A stretch of DNA of 64,000 bases, from NCBI GenBank assembly GCA_030848705.1, contig CM061243.1, positions 114,104,674-114,168,673 on the forward strand, in the 5' to 3' direction. Numbering within the stretch: the stretch's first letter is position 1; each line of letters begins with the position of its first letter. This DNA comes from Heracleum sosnowskyi (lineage: Eukaryota; Streptophyta; Magnoliopsida; Apiales; Apiaceae). Below the pieces are notes generated by a model. It saw only the letters and a list, made by a program, of their open reading frames with translations, was not told where the DNA came from and ran no database searches. Made by a program: the position numbers and the translations under genes. Below, one piece after another: positions 1 to 12,441 of this stretch.

Positions 1-1055
1 AGATTCGAGCTCAACAGCGGCCTCTACCTTTCCCATTTCTGCCTTAGAGACATACTGTTGAACCCGGGCTTGCACCACCTGGTCAAGGTAGGTCTGGGCT
101 GTTGGGTTTTCAATGTTTTGAACCTCTTTGCCGGGCTCTTTCTTCTGGTTGTACCTGTGCTTCTTTCTGCTTATGTTTTTCTGATAAGAACTCGCCTTCC
201 TTTTATTCTCGGGGTCAGTTTCAGCCATGACTAAAGCCTGCCCATAGCATCGACTAGCCATTTCATAATCTGCCCGGACTTCGCCAATTCCACCGAGAGT
301 GAGAAACTTGAATTTGAGGTGTGGTGTTGAGGTTATAGCTTGGAGCTTGGTCAAGGTCGACCTTCCTAGAATAACATTGTAGGAGGAGGGAGTGTTGATA
401 ATGTAGAATTTAACCATGTTGGTTACTTGCTTCGGGAAGGTCCCAAACAGGACTGGGAGGTACAGGGTTCCTTGGATTGGGACCAAATTGTTCCCGAATC
501 CATAGAGAGGGTCTTCCCTACAATCATTCATTTTTATGCTGCCCAGCTACATCCGGTCCATGGTATGTTTGAACAAAATGTTGACAGAAGAGCCGTTATC
601 AACCAGGACTCTTCTGACTTCATTATCGGCTATATCAAGACTGACAACCAGGGCTTCATTGTGGTTTGGGTTGAGTCCTTCAAAATCATCCTTGCTGAAG
701 CTGATCACCTGCTCCGGACAAGATTGGACCATCATTATTTCGTCTCCAGAATCCGGGCTCCTTGGTGGTGAGTTAGAGCCACCCATAACAACATTCACAA
801 CATTCTTTTCTTTTCCTTAACCTTCCCCCCTCTCAGCAGGTCTCTGGGCTAGATACTGGCCCATGTTTCCTTTCTTGATTTGATCTTCAACGAAGAATTT
901 TAGAGATAGGCAGTTCTCGGTTGTATGTCCATGGGTTTCATGATAATCACAATGTTTGTGGATTGATCGATTTTCTGGTGCGGTGACCATGGGTTTGGGG
1001 GGGTAGTAGAAGGGCTTGTCTCTTACTTCTTTCAGAATATCCGCTCGAGTCCGGT
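1..1055 (-). pseudogene. zinc knuckle and aspartic protease part of gag-pol, interrupted
   Basis: At about 920-960 the minus strand encodes a retroviral-type zinc knuckle (C..YH..HGH....C pattern). The protease follows with the catalytic DNGSS motif near 575-590 in a VLVDNGSSVNIL context. A single in-frame TAG lies at about 547. Past it, the same frame stays open to base 1 and shows the ILGR block near 365-375 that closes the protease fold. The linker toward reverse transcriptase runs off the window. Confidence 0.85.
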
Positions 1056-2504
1056 TCAGAGGAGTCCAGTTTGGCTCAGGTCTGGGCTCGGGCTTTGTTT
1101 TAGGTTGTCCGGGCTCTCTTCTTTGATTGGAGTCCGGGGTTGGGGATGGTAATGCCAGCTGAGAGCTCCGGATATAATTGTTTTGTCTGTTGGGCTTAAA
1201 CTTCTTGTCTTGATGGTAATTGTTCTTTGGACGATCCTCAGCCCGGGGTGGGGAGAGTCCTTGCCTTGTATCATTCTCATTGCTTGAAGGACATCAGTTT
1301 CTTTGATGAACCTGGCTGCCATGGAATATGCTGCCGCCAGGCTCTGAGGCTCTTTATGGATTAGGTCAAGGACATACCTCTCATTATTGTCGGGATCCAG
1401 ATTTCTGCGGAAAATTATAAGAGCTTCACGCTCATCCAAATTGCATACATTGTTGATGGCCTCCTGGAAGCATTTCATATAGGTGGCCATGGCTTCTCCC
1501 CGGGCTTGCCGAACCGTCTCCAGGTGACACATGTGCATTTCGTGAGTTTTATTGGCTCAGAAGCGTCTCAAGAAGGCTTCACGAAACTGCTTCCAATTGT
1601 GAATGCTTCGAGATGGAATTCAGCTGAACCATCTCTGAGCACCGGATTTAAGAGTTGAGGCGAAGAACCTGCACTTGGTTAAATCATTTTAGTAATAGAT
1701 CATGGCAATTTGCTCGAACTAATTAACATGCTCTTCTGGGTCCCCTAGACCATTGAAAGAATCAAAGTTGTAATGTTTGAGATTTCTCTGTCTAGGTGTA
1801 GCCTCAAGAGAGTAGCTGAAGGGTGTTAGGGTATCCCCAATATCAATTCCCGAGTCTTGGCCGACCTTTTTCTGGAGCTCATGGATCATATCCATCAAGT
1901 CTTCTTGGGGTTCTTCCGCATCTGAGACAAGGTCAAGGCTAGGAGTCCGGGTTCTGCGCCTGTCATGTGGTTTGCCCAGAATCCAGGCTTCCTCCTCTTG
2001 AATTCTTTTCTGGATTCTGAGGTCGAGTTTAGCTTGTTCTTCATTCCGGATTCTGTCCCTCAGCTCAGCTAGCTTCCTCAGCTTTTCAGCTTCAGTGTCT
2101 TGGTTTTTACTGTGAGTTCTGTGGTGGGTTCGTTTCCGGGTTTCCTTGTCTTTGTCCCCAATTCTGTCAAAAACTGAGGGGCGAGATCGGTGAGATTCGC
2201 CAGAGTCCTGAGATTTCTCATTTTGATCAACTTCATTTATCTGGGCTTCCTTGTACATCCGGATTGCATCAACAAGCTGGTTCCCGGTCAAGTTTTCCAT
2301 GAGTCTGGGTTCCATGTTGACATCCGTATATTTATACTTGTTAACTTCGATTTCAACCCGGGCATCATCAGGCCGGATTATCTGAGATGCCAGAGCCTGG
2401 GCTGGTGGTACTTCAGCAACACTTGGGTTCTGGACTAGGGGTGGGTCTTGCCTTGGGGTACTTGTGGTAGCTCTCAATGTGGATTTACTGCCTCGAGCCA
2501 TGAT
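1056..2504 (-). pseudogene. gag pseudogene (Retrotrans_gag)
   Basis: The reading frame starts around the MARGSK methionine near 2500 with a charged, proline-rich N-terminus, and continues into a capsid core with the conserved tryptophan/phenylalanine spacing near 1560-1650 and the RRNLDP-type block near 1400. Between about 1545 and 1722 four in-frame stops interrupt an otherwise continuous frame; three are explained by one C-to-T change each. The upstream (1719-2543) and downstream (1056-1538) open stretches are in the same frame, so the damage is nonsense rather than frameshift. It would encode the structural protein of the virus-like particle. Confidence 0.85.
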
Positions 2505-2937
2505 GCAAAAACAACAAATGTGCACAATTTTTTGGGGCAACACAATTTTTCAAAATCAAAGTAAATTTTAACTAGATCTGGGTTTATCAGTGAAGGTGAA
2601 ACAATGTATGCATGCACTTTCTGGGTTCAATGTTTCTCAAAGCAAGAAAACTGGTCTTTTTAGAGTAGATCTAGCAAAGAGCAATACAGATCTAGGCACA
2701 AAATAGAGTATGTAAGCTAGTAGGTTGCAAATTAATCAAAAACACCAACAGATCTGGGCTAAACAAGGCTAAGCAGCATGCATACATTGAATAAATGGGC
2801 TAAGGAGTTCATTTTCATGGCTAAAATGAAAGGGTTTGTTTAGATATTACTGGGTTTAATCAGGATTCCTTCAAAGTTGAAGGAGCTTGTTGATGACGGT
2901 GAGTCTAGTGGCACCGAGACCAAAAGACAGGGTTCAC

Positions 2938-2955
2938 CCCTCCTTCTAGCGCCAA
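2938..2955 (-). other. Primer-binding site of the gypsy element
   Basis: The minus strand reads TGGCGCTAGAAGGAGGGG immediately inside the LTR end, after one or two spacer bases. A TGGCGC start is usual for plant gypsy primer-binding sites. I did not match it to a specific tRNA. Confidence 0.6.
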
Positions 2956-2956
2956 A

Positions 2957-3666
2957 TGATAACTCCATAATCCGATCTAGTCCTTACTATCGTTTCCACG
3001 CCTGGATGCGGTGTTGCTGCTGGTGGGTGTCTGCAAAACAATACCGGAGGGGGGTTGGGACCCTGGCGGCGCCTCCGGCGTGAGAATAAGAGTGGGCTTT
3101 GGAAGAGAAGATAGGACTATAGAGATATCTAAATGTGGAGGGTATGTGTATATATTGTGTAGAGAGAGTGTGTAACCCTAAACCTTTCCTTCTTGGACTA
3201 TTTATAGACCCAGAATTAGGGTTCATGGGTTCATGGGTGTACCTGCAATCATGAGCGTTGGATCCTAAGGTAGGACACCTGGGTGATGTTGATGGGTTAC
3301 ACGTGCCCAGGTGAGAATTGTGGTGCCATGTGCCAGGCTCCTGCTGGCGTGTGGTTCAGGTGGGACATAATTGTACCAATCATTGGATATTCCATGTCAT
3401 GACCAGGTGTAATTTCTGACAACGGCCTACATTTTTCACGTCATAGTTGACGACCTTATCTCACGTCGTTTGAGCTTGTCATTCCCTCAATGTTTGTGGA
3501 ATTTTATTTGCCCAAGTCAAGATTTGGGAGTGAATCAGGGTTGCTTGGGAGTCAGGGCTCAGGTACTACCGAACATGCTGTAACCAGGAGTCCGAGTTAA
3601 GTCCTGAGTCCGGACTCAGAAACTAGATTCGAGAATCTGAGCACTTATAGCCTATCATTTGATACA
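2957..3666 (-). repeat. 5' LTR of the gypsy element
   Basis: On the plus strand this block starts TGATAACTCC and ends GATACA, so read in element orientation it begins TG and ends CA. It directly abuts the primer-binding site. A TATA box (TATAAATAG on the minus strand) sits at 3198-3206, in the right place for LTR transcription toward gag. The outer edge at 3666 rests on the TG start and needs the 3' LTR for confirmation. Confidence 0.65.
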
Positions 3667-4990
3667 TGCAGTTACATTGCCTTGATTTCTTGACTTGATT
3701 TTTTGATGTAGAGTCCTGCTCCTTTTCAAATTTCTATTTCTGTGCAGTTGACTTTAGTTTGGTAGCAAAACAAATGTTTCTTGATTCAAGCACAAGCAGT
3801 ACGATTCAAGCCAAAGATTTGCGGCTCCGGTTTTAGCGAAATGGTGAAAAAATCAGCTAGAGTCTTCTGGTAATTACTTGAGGAATGCTTTTTCTTGATT
3901 TGTACACAAGTTACGGATTTACTCAAACACGATGAATCACTAATCATTTTTAGGATATGATTAATGATTAAGATTTGTTCGAGATATTAGTCAAGTAATT
4001 AAACAAAACCAGCTTGCATCAATGATACTTTGCTTAGATCGTGGCAAGAAAATTATACAAGTGTGTTTTAATTTTCTTAGAAATTGTTAGGAACCGATGA
4101 TCTGCGTAATTAGATGTTTAAACTATTAAACTCTACCTGATCAGTTAAACTATTCTTAGAACAGAATGGAACAAATGTACGCGTGACTTGAAACTTGCTA
4201 CACTGAGCTGCAGCCTGCAAGAGAAAAGCTGTAGATAGAGAAATTAGATTATCTGTAGATAGATACCCAATAAAAGATCGATAATTCGATTTTAGTGGAG
4301 TCGTATGTGTGTGACTGTATTTATTTAAATAAATTCAAGTTCTGACAAGTTACTCGTTGTCCTTCAACCTAAAGGTGTTACGAATTGGGCTTACTAGATC
4401 ATATCACATATTCAACAAGTTCGTTGATCATTTACTACTCTTTTGCACGGATCAAATATGTAAATTATCTACTCAAGAGAATATTAAACCTCGTAAGTAA
4501 CCACCATTAGCAGTAAATTGATGAGATCAACAAGGGTAACTTGGATATCAACTTTTCATGAGCGAAGTTGATGTAGATTTGAAGCAAATAGACATTCCCA
4601 AGTCAGTATGTATAATGAATGTAAACAATTGAAATTGAAGTAAAACAATGGTGATCACTTGTCCTGCACATTAACACAGACGGCACAAGCGCAATCTATA
4701 GCAAGTTAAAGCTCAGAACACTAGGCATCTGGTCAGCGATAAACCGCAAAAGCATCTTCCTCCCCTGTTTCCGATCAATCTTTTGTGTGTGTTTCCGCAT
4801 GACAAGGATCTTAATGTGTGATTCAAGTAAAGAACATTGGTTTGAATAACTCTAAATCATATATATTTATCTGTACATTTTAATATTTTACTTGATGGTG
4901 GAGTATTAAGCTTTTGTAACTTGAGTTTCAAATTTGTTAGCGCACAACTTCTCACATTTTAAACAAGCCAACTGTCAATTCAAATTGTCA
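3667..4990. other. Intergenic, no gene seen
   Basis: AT-rich sequence between the gypsy LTR and the pectinesterase promoter. I see no coding frame of useful length, no RNA gene and no recognisable repeat. Confidence 0.6.
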
Positions 4991-5013
4991 ATCCATTCAT
5001 CGGAAAATTCTTT

Positions 5014-5020
5014 TATAAAA
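5014..5020 (+). promoter_or_regulatory. TATA box of the pectinesterase gene
   Basis: TATAAAA lies about 125 bases upstream of the chosen ATG at 5143, leaving room for a short leader. It is the only strong TATA element close upstream. Confidence 0.55.
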
Positions 5021-5142
5021 GGAGAAACCCTTAAAGATTGTTCAGATCCTCTAAAATACTTCTAACCTCTGTATACCAATCCATTCCCCAAGAGAACAGA
5101 AAGAGAGTGTTCATTCCTAAATATATACATACTTATTCTTCG

Positions 5143-7273
5143 ATGGCTACTAAGATCGATATATTATCTTTCGTATACTTGTACTTTTTCTGCATTAACT
5201 TTTCGAAAGCCCTACCCGAAGCGGATGAATCAAAAGGTGACATCAACTCCTGGTGTGAGACCACACCTCATCCAGAGCCATGCAAGTATTTCTTGAGCCA
5301 AGATCAGAAGTACTTGAACCCCACTAATAGTATTGATTTTAGAAGAATGATGGTTCAAGTGGCTCTCGAAAAAGCTTTACAAGAGCAGAGTTGCACCGAG
5401 AATCTGGAAAATCAGTGTCATAGCAAAAGAAGGAAGTTGGCATGGCTTGATTGCAACACATTATTTCAGCACACAATTTATCAACTCAATCAAACCCTAG
5501 AGGCCTTAAAGATCAACACCAGTAATTCTTTTGACTTTGATGCACAGACTTGGCTAAGTGCTGCATTAACAAATATTGAAATATGTCGATCTGGTTCTGT
5601 GGAGCTAAACGTTACCAAATTCATAGCTCCCCTTGTTTCAAATAATGTCTCCGAGTTGATAAGTAACAGTTTGGCAGTCAATGGAGCTCTTCCCACAGAC
5701 GAGAAACAACAAGAATCTGATAAAAACGAAGATTACCCAACTTGGGTTACAAGGAAAGATCGAAAGCTATTGCAAATAAAGACATCGTGGGCTAAAAGGG
5801 CAAACGTTATTGTGGCGAAAGATGGGTCAGGGAAGTTCAAGTCTATTCAATCAGCTATAAACTATGCAGCAAAAGTGAAGGAAGGAAATGGAAGGTACAT
5901 CATATATGTAAAACGAGGCGTTTATAGGGAAAATATCGCGATACCAAATACTTTGAGCAAGATTATGTTGGTTGGCCAGGGACTAAGGTACACCATAATT
6001 ACTGGGAGCCGAAGTGTGGTTGCAGGATTTACAACCTACAGTTCTGCAACTGCAGGTAAAGTAACTCTCTTTTCTCAATTCTACTTTAGATAGCAATACT
6101 ATTAGGATTTACTCAAGTGAATAATAATTCTGCTCTTTCCTCAAGTGTTACTTGCTCAAATGTAGCTTCTAAAGCAAGTTCTAAAACGTTAATTCACGGA
6201 ACATATGAATTATTGAATACGCAAATAAAAAATTGAAAAATGTGTTGCGGGAAATTTAAATTCAAAGGGGGATAATAATAATAGTATAATTTATTAACGT
6301 GTTAATTTAGTCCCTGTATTCAAGAAATCGTGTGATGTACTACCAGTCTACCCCTTTCTGGATCTTAATCCTTACATTAGTGACTTGTCTAAATATTATT
6401 AGTCAGAGTGTTGTAGCATCTTAAGCAAACACCAAACACCGCTAATTTCGGACCGTGTGGGGAGCGAGGGAGATACAGTTAGATCGAGAAATCTTTTATA
6501 CATTGTTTCTGTTTTTAAGATCCTTTACAATTGAATTCAGTTTTTGTAACTAATATATTTGTTTTTGATATTGCACAGGGATCGACGGGGTTGGTTTTAT
6601 TGCTCGTGGTATTACATTCCGTAACACGGCCGGACCACAGAAAGGACAGGCGGTTGCACTTAGATCCTCATCTGATCTTTCTGTATATTACGCTTGCTCT
6701 TTCGAGGGATACCAAGACACTCTTTTCGTACTAGCACAACGTCAATTTTACAAATCGTGTTACATATATGGTACCGTCGACTTCATTTTCGGAAATGCAG
6801 CTGTTGTATTCCAAAACTGCATTATCTACGTAAGAAAACCATTACATGGCCAAGCAAATGTGGTGACAGCTCAAGGTCGCGGTGATCCTTACCAAAACAC
6901 CGGCATTTCTATTCATAATTCACGGATCATGGCTGCACCTGACCTTAAACCAGTACAGAACGAATTCAGAACATACTTAGGGCGTCCATGGCAGCAATAC
7001 TCACGAACAGTTGTGATGAATTCCTACCTCGACACCCTAGTACATCCAGATGGGTGGTTGGCATGGCTAGAGTCGGATTTCGCATGGGAGACTTTGTACT
7101 ACGGAGAATATAAAAATTTCGGACCAGCGGCTGCAACTGATAACAGGGTCAAGTGGCCTGGGTACCATATCATTACTAGTGCAAACGAGGCTTCTAAATT
7201 TACAGCCGCCAAACTTATATCCGGTCAGGCCTGGTTATATTCGACAGGGGTGCCATTTATTCTAGGGCTATGA
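5143..7273 (+). CDS. Pectinesterase (pectin methylesterase) with N-terminal inhibitor domain, two exons
   Basis: Secreted cell-wall enzyme that demethylesterifies homogalacturonan. Exons 5143-6055 and 6579-7273 join in phase 1 to give 535 residues, typical of group-2 (pro-region) plant PMEs. A hydrophobic N-terminus is followed by a PMEI-like pro-region, then the RKLL processing motif at residues 207-210, then the catalytic domain. Active-site blocks are all present: YQDTL (349-353), DFIFG (372-376, catalytic Asp) and GRPW (439-442). The single intron (GT-AG) falls after the YSSATAG block, a common position in this family. The start is the first ATG giving a signal peptide; the frame is open further upstream but has no nearer ATG. 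No lesions seen; I expect a functional gene. Confidence 0.95.
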
Positions 7274-7900
7274 TCACATCTGGATTGTGTGCCGTATATA
7301 TTCTAAGATTGATTTGATTTATTTGTTCATTTATTATGTACATTGCTATTGTATCACATTGATAATAGAAATGAAAATCATATCGATTTTTTATTACACC
7401 TTGTCAGCTAATCTAACGAGTTACTACCGTACTTCGCTTTATTTTTATTATTGTCAAAACTTGGATTAATCATCCTACAGCTCTGGTAAAGAATATGAAA
7501 TTCTAAACTAACATACATACACCAGATCTGGATATCTTGGTCCATCATTACTTGAAAGATATAAGATACAAGATTTGAAATAATCTTATGACAGAAGATA
7601 GCATGCCAACTGAAATCGGGAAAAATTGGCACCACTCTGTGCTTCAGACTAGGAGAATGAAGTAATCAATCAAGTAACATTGCAAAATCTCGACTAGATA
7701 AGATGCAAAACTAAATGAGTAACATACTACCTTCTTCCTTTTTTTTGGGGGGGGTTGAGGGGGGTTTACTATGTTAATCTAGAGAATCTTTCATACAATT
7801 ATACCTATCTCCACTGGACCGCCTTCGGATGTGAAAAGCTGATTGTTCCGGCCTAACATGTGTAAAATGTGCAAAAAATGCCTAGCCATTTCGAGGAAGA
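7274..7900. other. Intergenic between convergent genes
   Basis: Short 3' flanks of the pectinesterase and the SKU5-like gene, which converge. A G-rich tract (about 7747-7767) is the only notable composition feature. Confidence 0.6.
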
Positions 7901-9401
7901 TCATAGACATGTGGATATAATAGCAGATAATGTCATGAGAAGGGTGTAGTACAGTTTTGACCTTCCATAGATGATTGATGCTGCTGAAGAAGGATCCTGT
8001 TGCCTGAAAAGGAATAAAACAAAAAAAAAAAAAAGAGTTTCAATTCTGTTGCCTAAAAAGGAACAAAACAAAAACAAAAAATGAGTTTCCAATTGATGTC
8101 AATAGAGAGGGCGAGTTCGTACTTTTGCATGTGCGAAAGAGCACCACAAAAAAGAACATTATCGGGCATAGGGAATTCTGTTTTGTTGCTAGGATCAGGT
8201 TCAGAATTGATTACTCTCATATACGTTTCTTGTCCTAAATACCATCTGTCTAGGTTTTCAGCTCTAAGGTTCCATACTCCGACATTATCTAGGGATACAT
8301 AAATCGCTGTCCATCCTCCGGGAAGTACCTTTGCACCAAAAGACGTCAGAAAAATACATTAATTCACATTTATTTAATATTTATTACAAGGAAAGGGGAA
8401 ATTTAGAAAACAGAGGAGCAAACTAGTCTAACTATTTAAAAGATGTAGAAACAAAAAGCGAGAGCCAAAGAAAATTTCACAAGACACAAATTTTTACTAC
8501 AAGAACATTAAATACAAGGTAGTTAAATCAAACCTGTGTGGTCGAGCGAGCGATAGCATCATATTTATTGTACGAACCCTGGCTATTTTGTGTCCATTCC
8601 CCATAAGCAACCCTACACCATTCACACATAAATATATATCAAGATAAACACTATACGGAATTGTTTTGAACACACATGGTTGTACACATCAAGGAAACGT
8701 ACCCAACTACAAAAAATGAATATCCGTCCATGTGAAAGCTCTGAACTACTGTATCATTGTTTTGCAGTACAATTTCTATAAATCCTTTGTATGTAGCATT
8801 GATGATAGATCTGTCCACTCGAGGTGGTCTATTGAGTGGCATACTTGGGAAATCAAGCATATAAGACCCCTTGACATTGAACATGTCCGCTAGCCTGATT
8901 GGAGTATCAGGATTGACGAATGAAATGCCATTTAGTGTAGCTCTTAGTTTTCCATCAATCATCTTTGGTGGCACACTCTTTAAGACAATTGTCTCAGTCA
9001 CTTGGATTTGACCATAATGGAAAGACCCCTGTGGGTTAGGACGAGCACCACTTGCAGAGACATTTTGCCTGAGCAATAGGATAAGTTTTACACATCAAGC
9101 AAAGATGAGACCACTAGCAGTCATATAATTTAAAAATTAAGGAAGACATCCACTTCTGTATCAACCCAAATTAGGTTCATTTTGTGAGGTGTTATCACAA
9201 TCCAACAACGATTCTTAGCTTTAGAAATAATAAAATAACAATTCATTCTTACGTAGAAACTCATAGCTGCAAAATTGCTCTAACACAAGTCATTCTAAAT
9301 TTAATCTTTACCAGCACGACTATACCAACTGTATTTAAATTTTTCATCATATATTTTCAAAAGCAACAAGTTCGCAAATTGTGTGCATGATCTAAATTCA
9401 T

Positions 9402-9446
<45 letters not shown>

Positions 9447-11649
9447 ATTTACATATATATTAGTATAAATATGTGTAAATAATTATACGAGATATTATAA
9501 TTTTACAATAGGAAAGTCTACGTCATGTCTGAATTATGTTACCAACAGCTATTAATAGTTACATCTAACATAGATAAGAAAACTTGAACTAGAAAAACAA
9601 AGAGGGAGTGAGCAAACCTGATGGACATTGCTTGGTTAACTGCATATGATGTATCGTAAGCATCGTTAGGAGGATCAGGAAGAGGACCAGTTGCCTTTCC
9701 TTTAGAATTGGAATAATGCAAGATAGCAACACCGGTAACTCTCTGCCAAATTGATTCATTCACAAACCTAGGACTTGCTACAATGTAGTAGTCACTACTT
9801 GCATTCTGATCCATAGTAACCAGAAAAGAATAAGATTGTCCAACATGGATGTCTAAGCTGGTATAATTACTTTGTTGTGTATAGTACCCCTCAGCCTCTG
9901 CCAATAGCATATTGTGGCTCTGAATACGAAAGTTCAGACATGTTGAGACACCAACATTGTGCACACGAATTCGGTAGGTTTTGCCTGCACAATGCAACAA
10001 TGTCAGTTCCTACTACGAAGGCTTATAGTATAGACAATAGACTGAGATATTATCTGATACAAGTTTTAGCTCGCTCGACAACATGTTTTGCTAATAGTGA
10101 ATATACTTAAAAAGCGCATTAGGTTTAATTACACGTGGAATGCTTGCATTGTTTGAGGACAGCTTTAGTATTACCTGGATCAACATTAATTGTTTCATAG
10201 TCAATGCCATTTGGTACACTCGCATTATACTGATAAGGACCCTTGCCATTAATCAGGACACCATCTGGCATACCCAGCTCCTTACCCGAATCAAGGGATG
10301 TCCTCAGGACCTATATTTGAAAAAATAAATTCAGGTAAATACAAACAAAACGAAAATGATATACACTTAAAACGTATAAAGCAACAGCAATCACTAACCG
10401 AGTGGCTTCTGGTATACCAATCACCGATAAGAATTACTATATCTCCATCAGGCATATTAAATGGCAACGAGATGACTTTCCGATTAGTAATAATAAAAGA
10501 ACCAAAACCACCCGATGCTCTCTGAAAGTTGAGTGACGGAAAGTAAAAGAAGCTACCAATCTGATCCTTGACCTGAAACTGATAGGTCCAGTTCCACCCT
10601 GGTCGAATGGGACAGTTAGTGCCAAGAACCCCATCTTGCCAAGAAGTACGACGCATTTGAACTCCAGCCCTAATACACCAAAACAGAATGCTTGCACCCT
10701 CATAATACATTCTCAAACAATAACCTTGAATCATATGTAGAGTAAAAGACACAACCTACCAAGTTACAAGGGCATTCTCATTCAATTTATTTCTCACATT
10801 CACAATGACGTTTTCATTAGTGGTTACATTGAAAGTAGGACCTGGAAACTTTCCATTAACCGCTATAACCTGCACCAAAAATAGTACTTAACATCCAAGT
10901 ATAACCCAAGAATTGGCAATTCACAACCCAAATTACCTTTTCAACAAATCTCTAACCTATATAACCTTAAACAAAGAACATCACTAACTTAACCAATATA
11001 TCTACAAGTCAAGGCAATACTAAAGAGTTGTAAATAACAAGTATTCGATAAATCCACAGAACCTCAATTCCACAAATTATTTCAAGAAAGTCGTAAAATT
11101 GTACCCGGTGCACAAATAATCTGTTTTATCAGGGGATTCGAATTCAATCCATGGCCTAGTCGATACTAACTCCCAAGTAGACACTTAACAATCGCGTCAA
11201 AACACAACTTTCCCAAAAATCATTTCAAACATGTATATATATATCTAATGCTTAATGGTGTACAGTAAACCAGATTCTACCAACAACTTTTCGATACAGC
11301 TTTAAAAAGCATACATCTAATTTATACATCAAACTACAAAAATTCCCAGATTGTAATCCACAAAAGAATCTATATTTTCACACACAAACACTTAAGCTAC
11401 ATTAAAGTAACTTGAAACCCATATGCATAAATAACAATTGAAATCATATATGTGTATAATAACAGCATAAGATTAGTTGAGCAGTTGAAATTTAAAAAAG
11501 AAAAAAAAAACCTGTTGGGGGACACCAAGAGGAGAAGCAGTAATGTAAGAGAGCTCAATGTTAAAGTACTTTGAAGCATCATCACTAAAACAAAGACCAA
11601 ACAGCAAACAAAAGAGCACTAAACTTAACCCAAGAAACTGAAACTCCAT
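7901..11649 (-). CDS. SKU5: SKU5-like (multicopper-oxidase-like, SKS family) protein, nine exons
   Basis: Cell-surface glycoprotein of the SKU5/SKS family, implicated in directional growth and wall expansion. Exons: 11512-11649, 10760-10869, 10399-10669, 10175-10310, 9618-9984, 8703-9068, 8534-8612, 8123-8328, 7901-8003; all phases close and give 591 residues. An N-terminal signal peptide (about 1-22) leads into the SYITASPLGVPQQ block and three cupredoxin domains with SWQDGVLGTNC, GSFFYFPSL and RASGGFG. The C-terminus ends in a hydrophobic tail (LYYTLLMTLSAIIS), fitting GPI anchoring as in SKU5. The region that holds copper-ligand histidines in true oxidases reads SFHMDGYSFFVVG, so catalytic copper binding is probably lost, as known for this family. 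Last-intron acceptor duplication is described separately. Confidence 0.93.
7994..8069 (-). repeat. Duplicated 3' splice-site segment in the last SKU5 intron
   Basis: Two copies, about 25 bases each, of a pyrimidine tract plus AG plus GCAACAG lie about 49 bases apart (acceptor AGs at 8004-8005 and 8053-8054). The downstream one gives the GPI-tail exon. The upstream one would put a stop three residues after the junction. Confidence 0.8.
9402..9446. repeat. (AC)n(AT)n microsatellite in SKU5 intron 5
   Basis: An uninterrupted AC run of about 26 bases passes into an AT run of about 18. It lies inside the intron between exons 5 and 6 and should be length-polymorphic. Confidence 0.9.
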
Positions 11650-12441
11650 TGAAGTTGAAAGCTTCTTGTCTCAACCGGATTTTGTGGGGTTTTAAAATGG
11701 GAAAGTGGGGTTTTTGCTAGAACGGCCATGTTTGTAAGAAGGCTACCGGTTACCTGTTAAGCCGGTTGCACTGCGTTGTCCTTTTTGTTTTACTAATAGA
11801 ATATATCAGTTTTGATTTTTAATCGTAAACTATAAATTAGTTTATTTATGATCTGTAAAATTTGAAAGTATATTTTAATAATTAATTGAACATACATTTT
11901 AATGATATAAAAATTTTATTTTATTATATAATAATAATATAGATTTTAGCCGAAGTTTGGTTTGATCAATAAAATATAATTATTGCTTTAAAATGAAGGA
12001 ATTATTAATTTAAATTGAAGAGAATGTTTCATATCTAAATCATTAATTACAACTGTGTCCAAGAGAGAGAGAGAGTTGGGTAGGTACTGACAAATGACAG
12101 CGAAATTGCATATAAATATTTGGAGGGTGAAGTCTTTGCCTTATTGAGTATATTTTTTGGCAAGATGCCATCTTCAAAATAATTGTTTTTGAGTAATGCG
12201 AAATATTTTCAAAATTATAATCAAATAAATGATAGGATAAATATTAATTTTTTATTTATGAACGCATATGTATAAATGCAAGATTTCATATTATTATTGA
12301 AAAAATTATCAATTGTACAAATTTTTCGTATGGGATAATTTTTTGGATTTCTAACATTTTTTATTATTAGTTTTAAGATAGTGCTCATCACGTTCTGGTT
12401 TCTGATTATTAGTTTATTATTACACAAATATATACAGTGTG
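11650..12441. other. Intergenic, SKU5 upstream region
   Basis: AT-rich sequence upstream of SKU5 (minus-strand gene), containing its presumed promoter. No clear TATA box near the start and no other gene seen. Confidence 0.5.

Larger units (their letters stand above)
1..3666 (-). mobile_element. Ty3/gypsy LTR retrotransposon, 5' portion, degenerate
   Basis: In minus orientation the order is 5' LTR (2957-3666), primer-binding site, gag, zinc knuckle, aspartic protease; the element runs off the left edge before reverse transcriptase. The gag order and the protease with its downstream ILGR block are typical of plant Ty3/gypsy elements, and the style recalls Tat-type elements (lineage is inference). 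Reading frames are interrupted by several in-frame stops, so this copy cannot make an intact polyprotein as read. The 3' LTR, integrase and reverse transcriptase lie outside the window, so age and target duplication cannot be judged. Confidence 0.88.

Noticed and set aside
2190..2438. Plus-strand frame over the gypsy gag
   Set aside because: Antisense shadow of the minus-strand gag frame.
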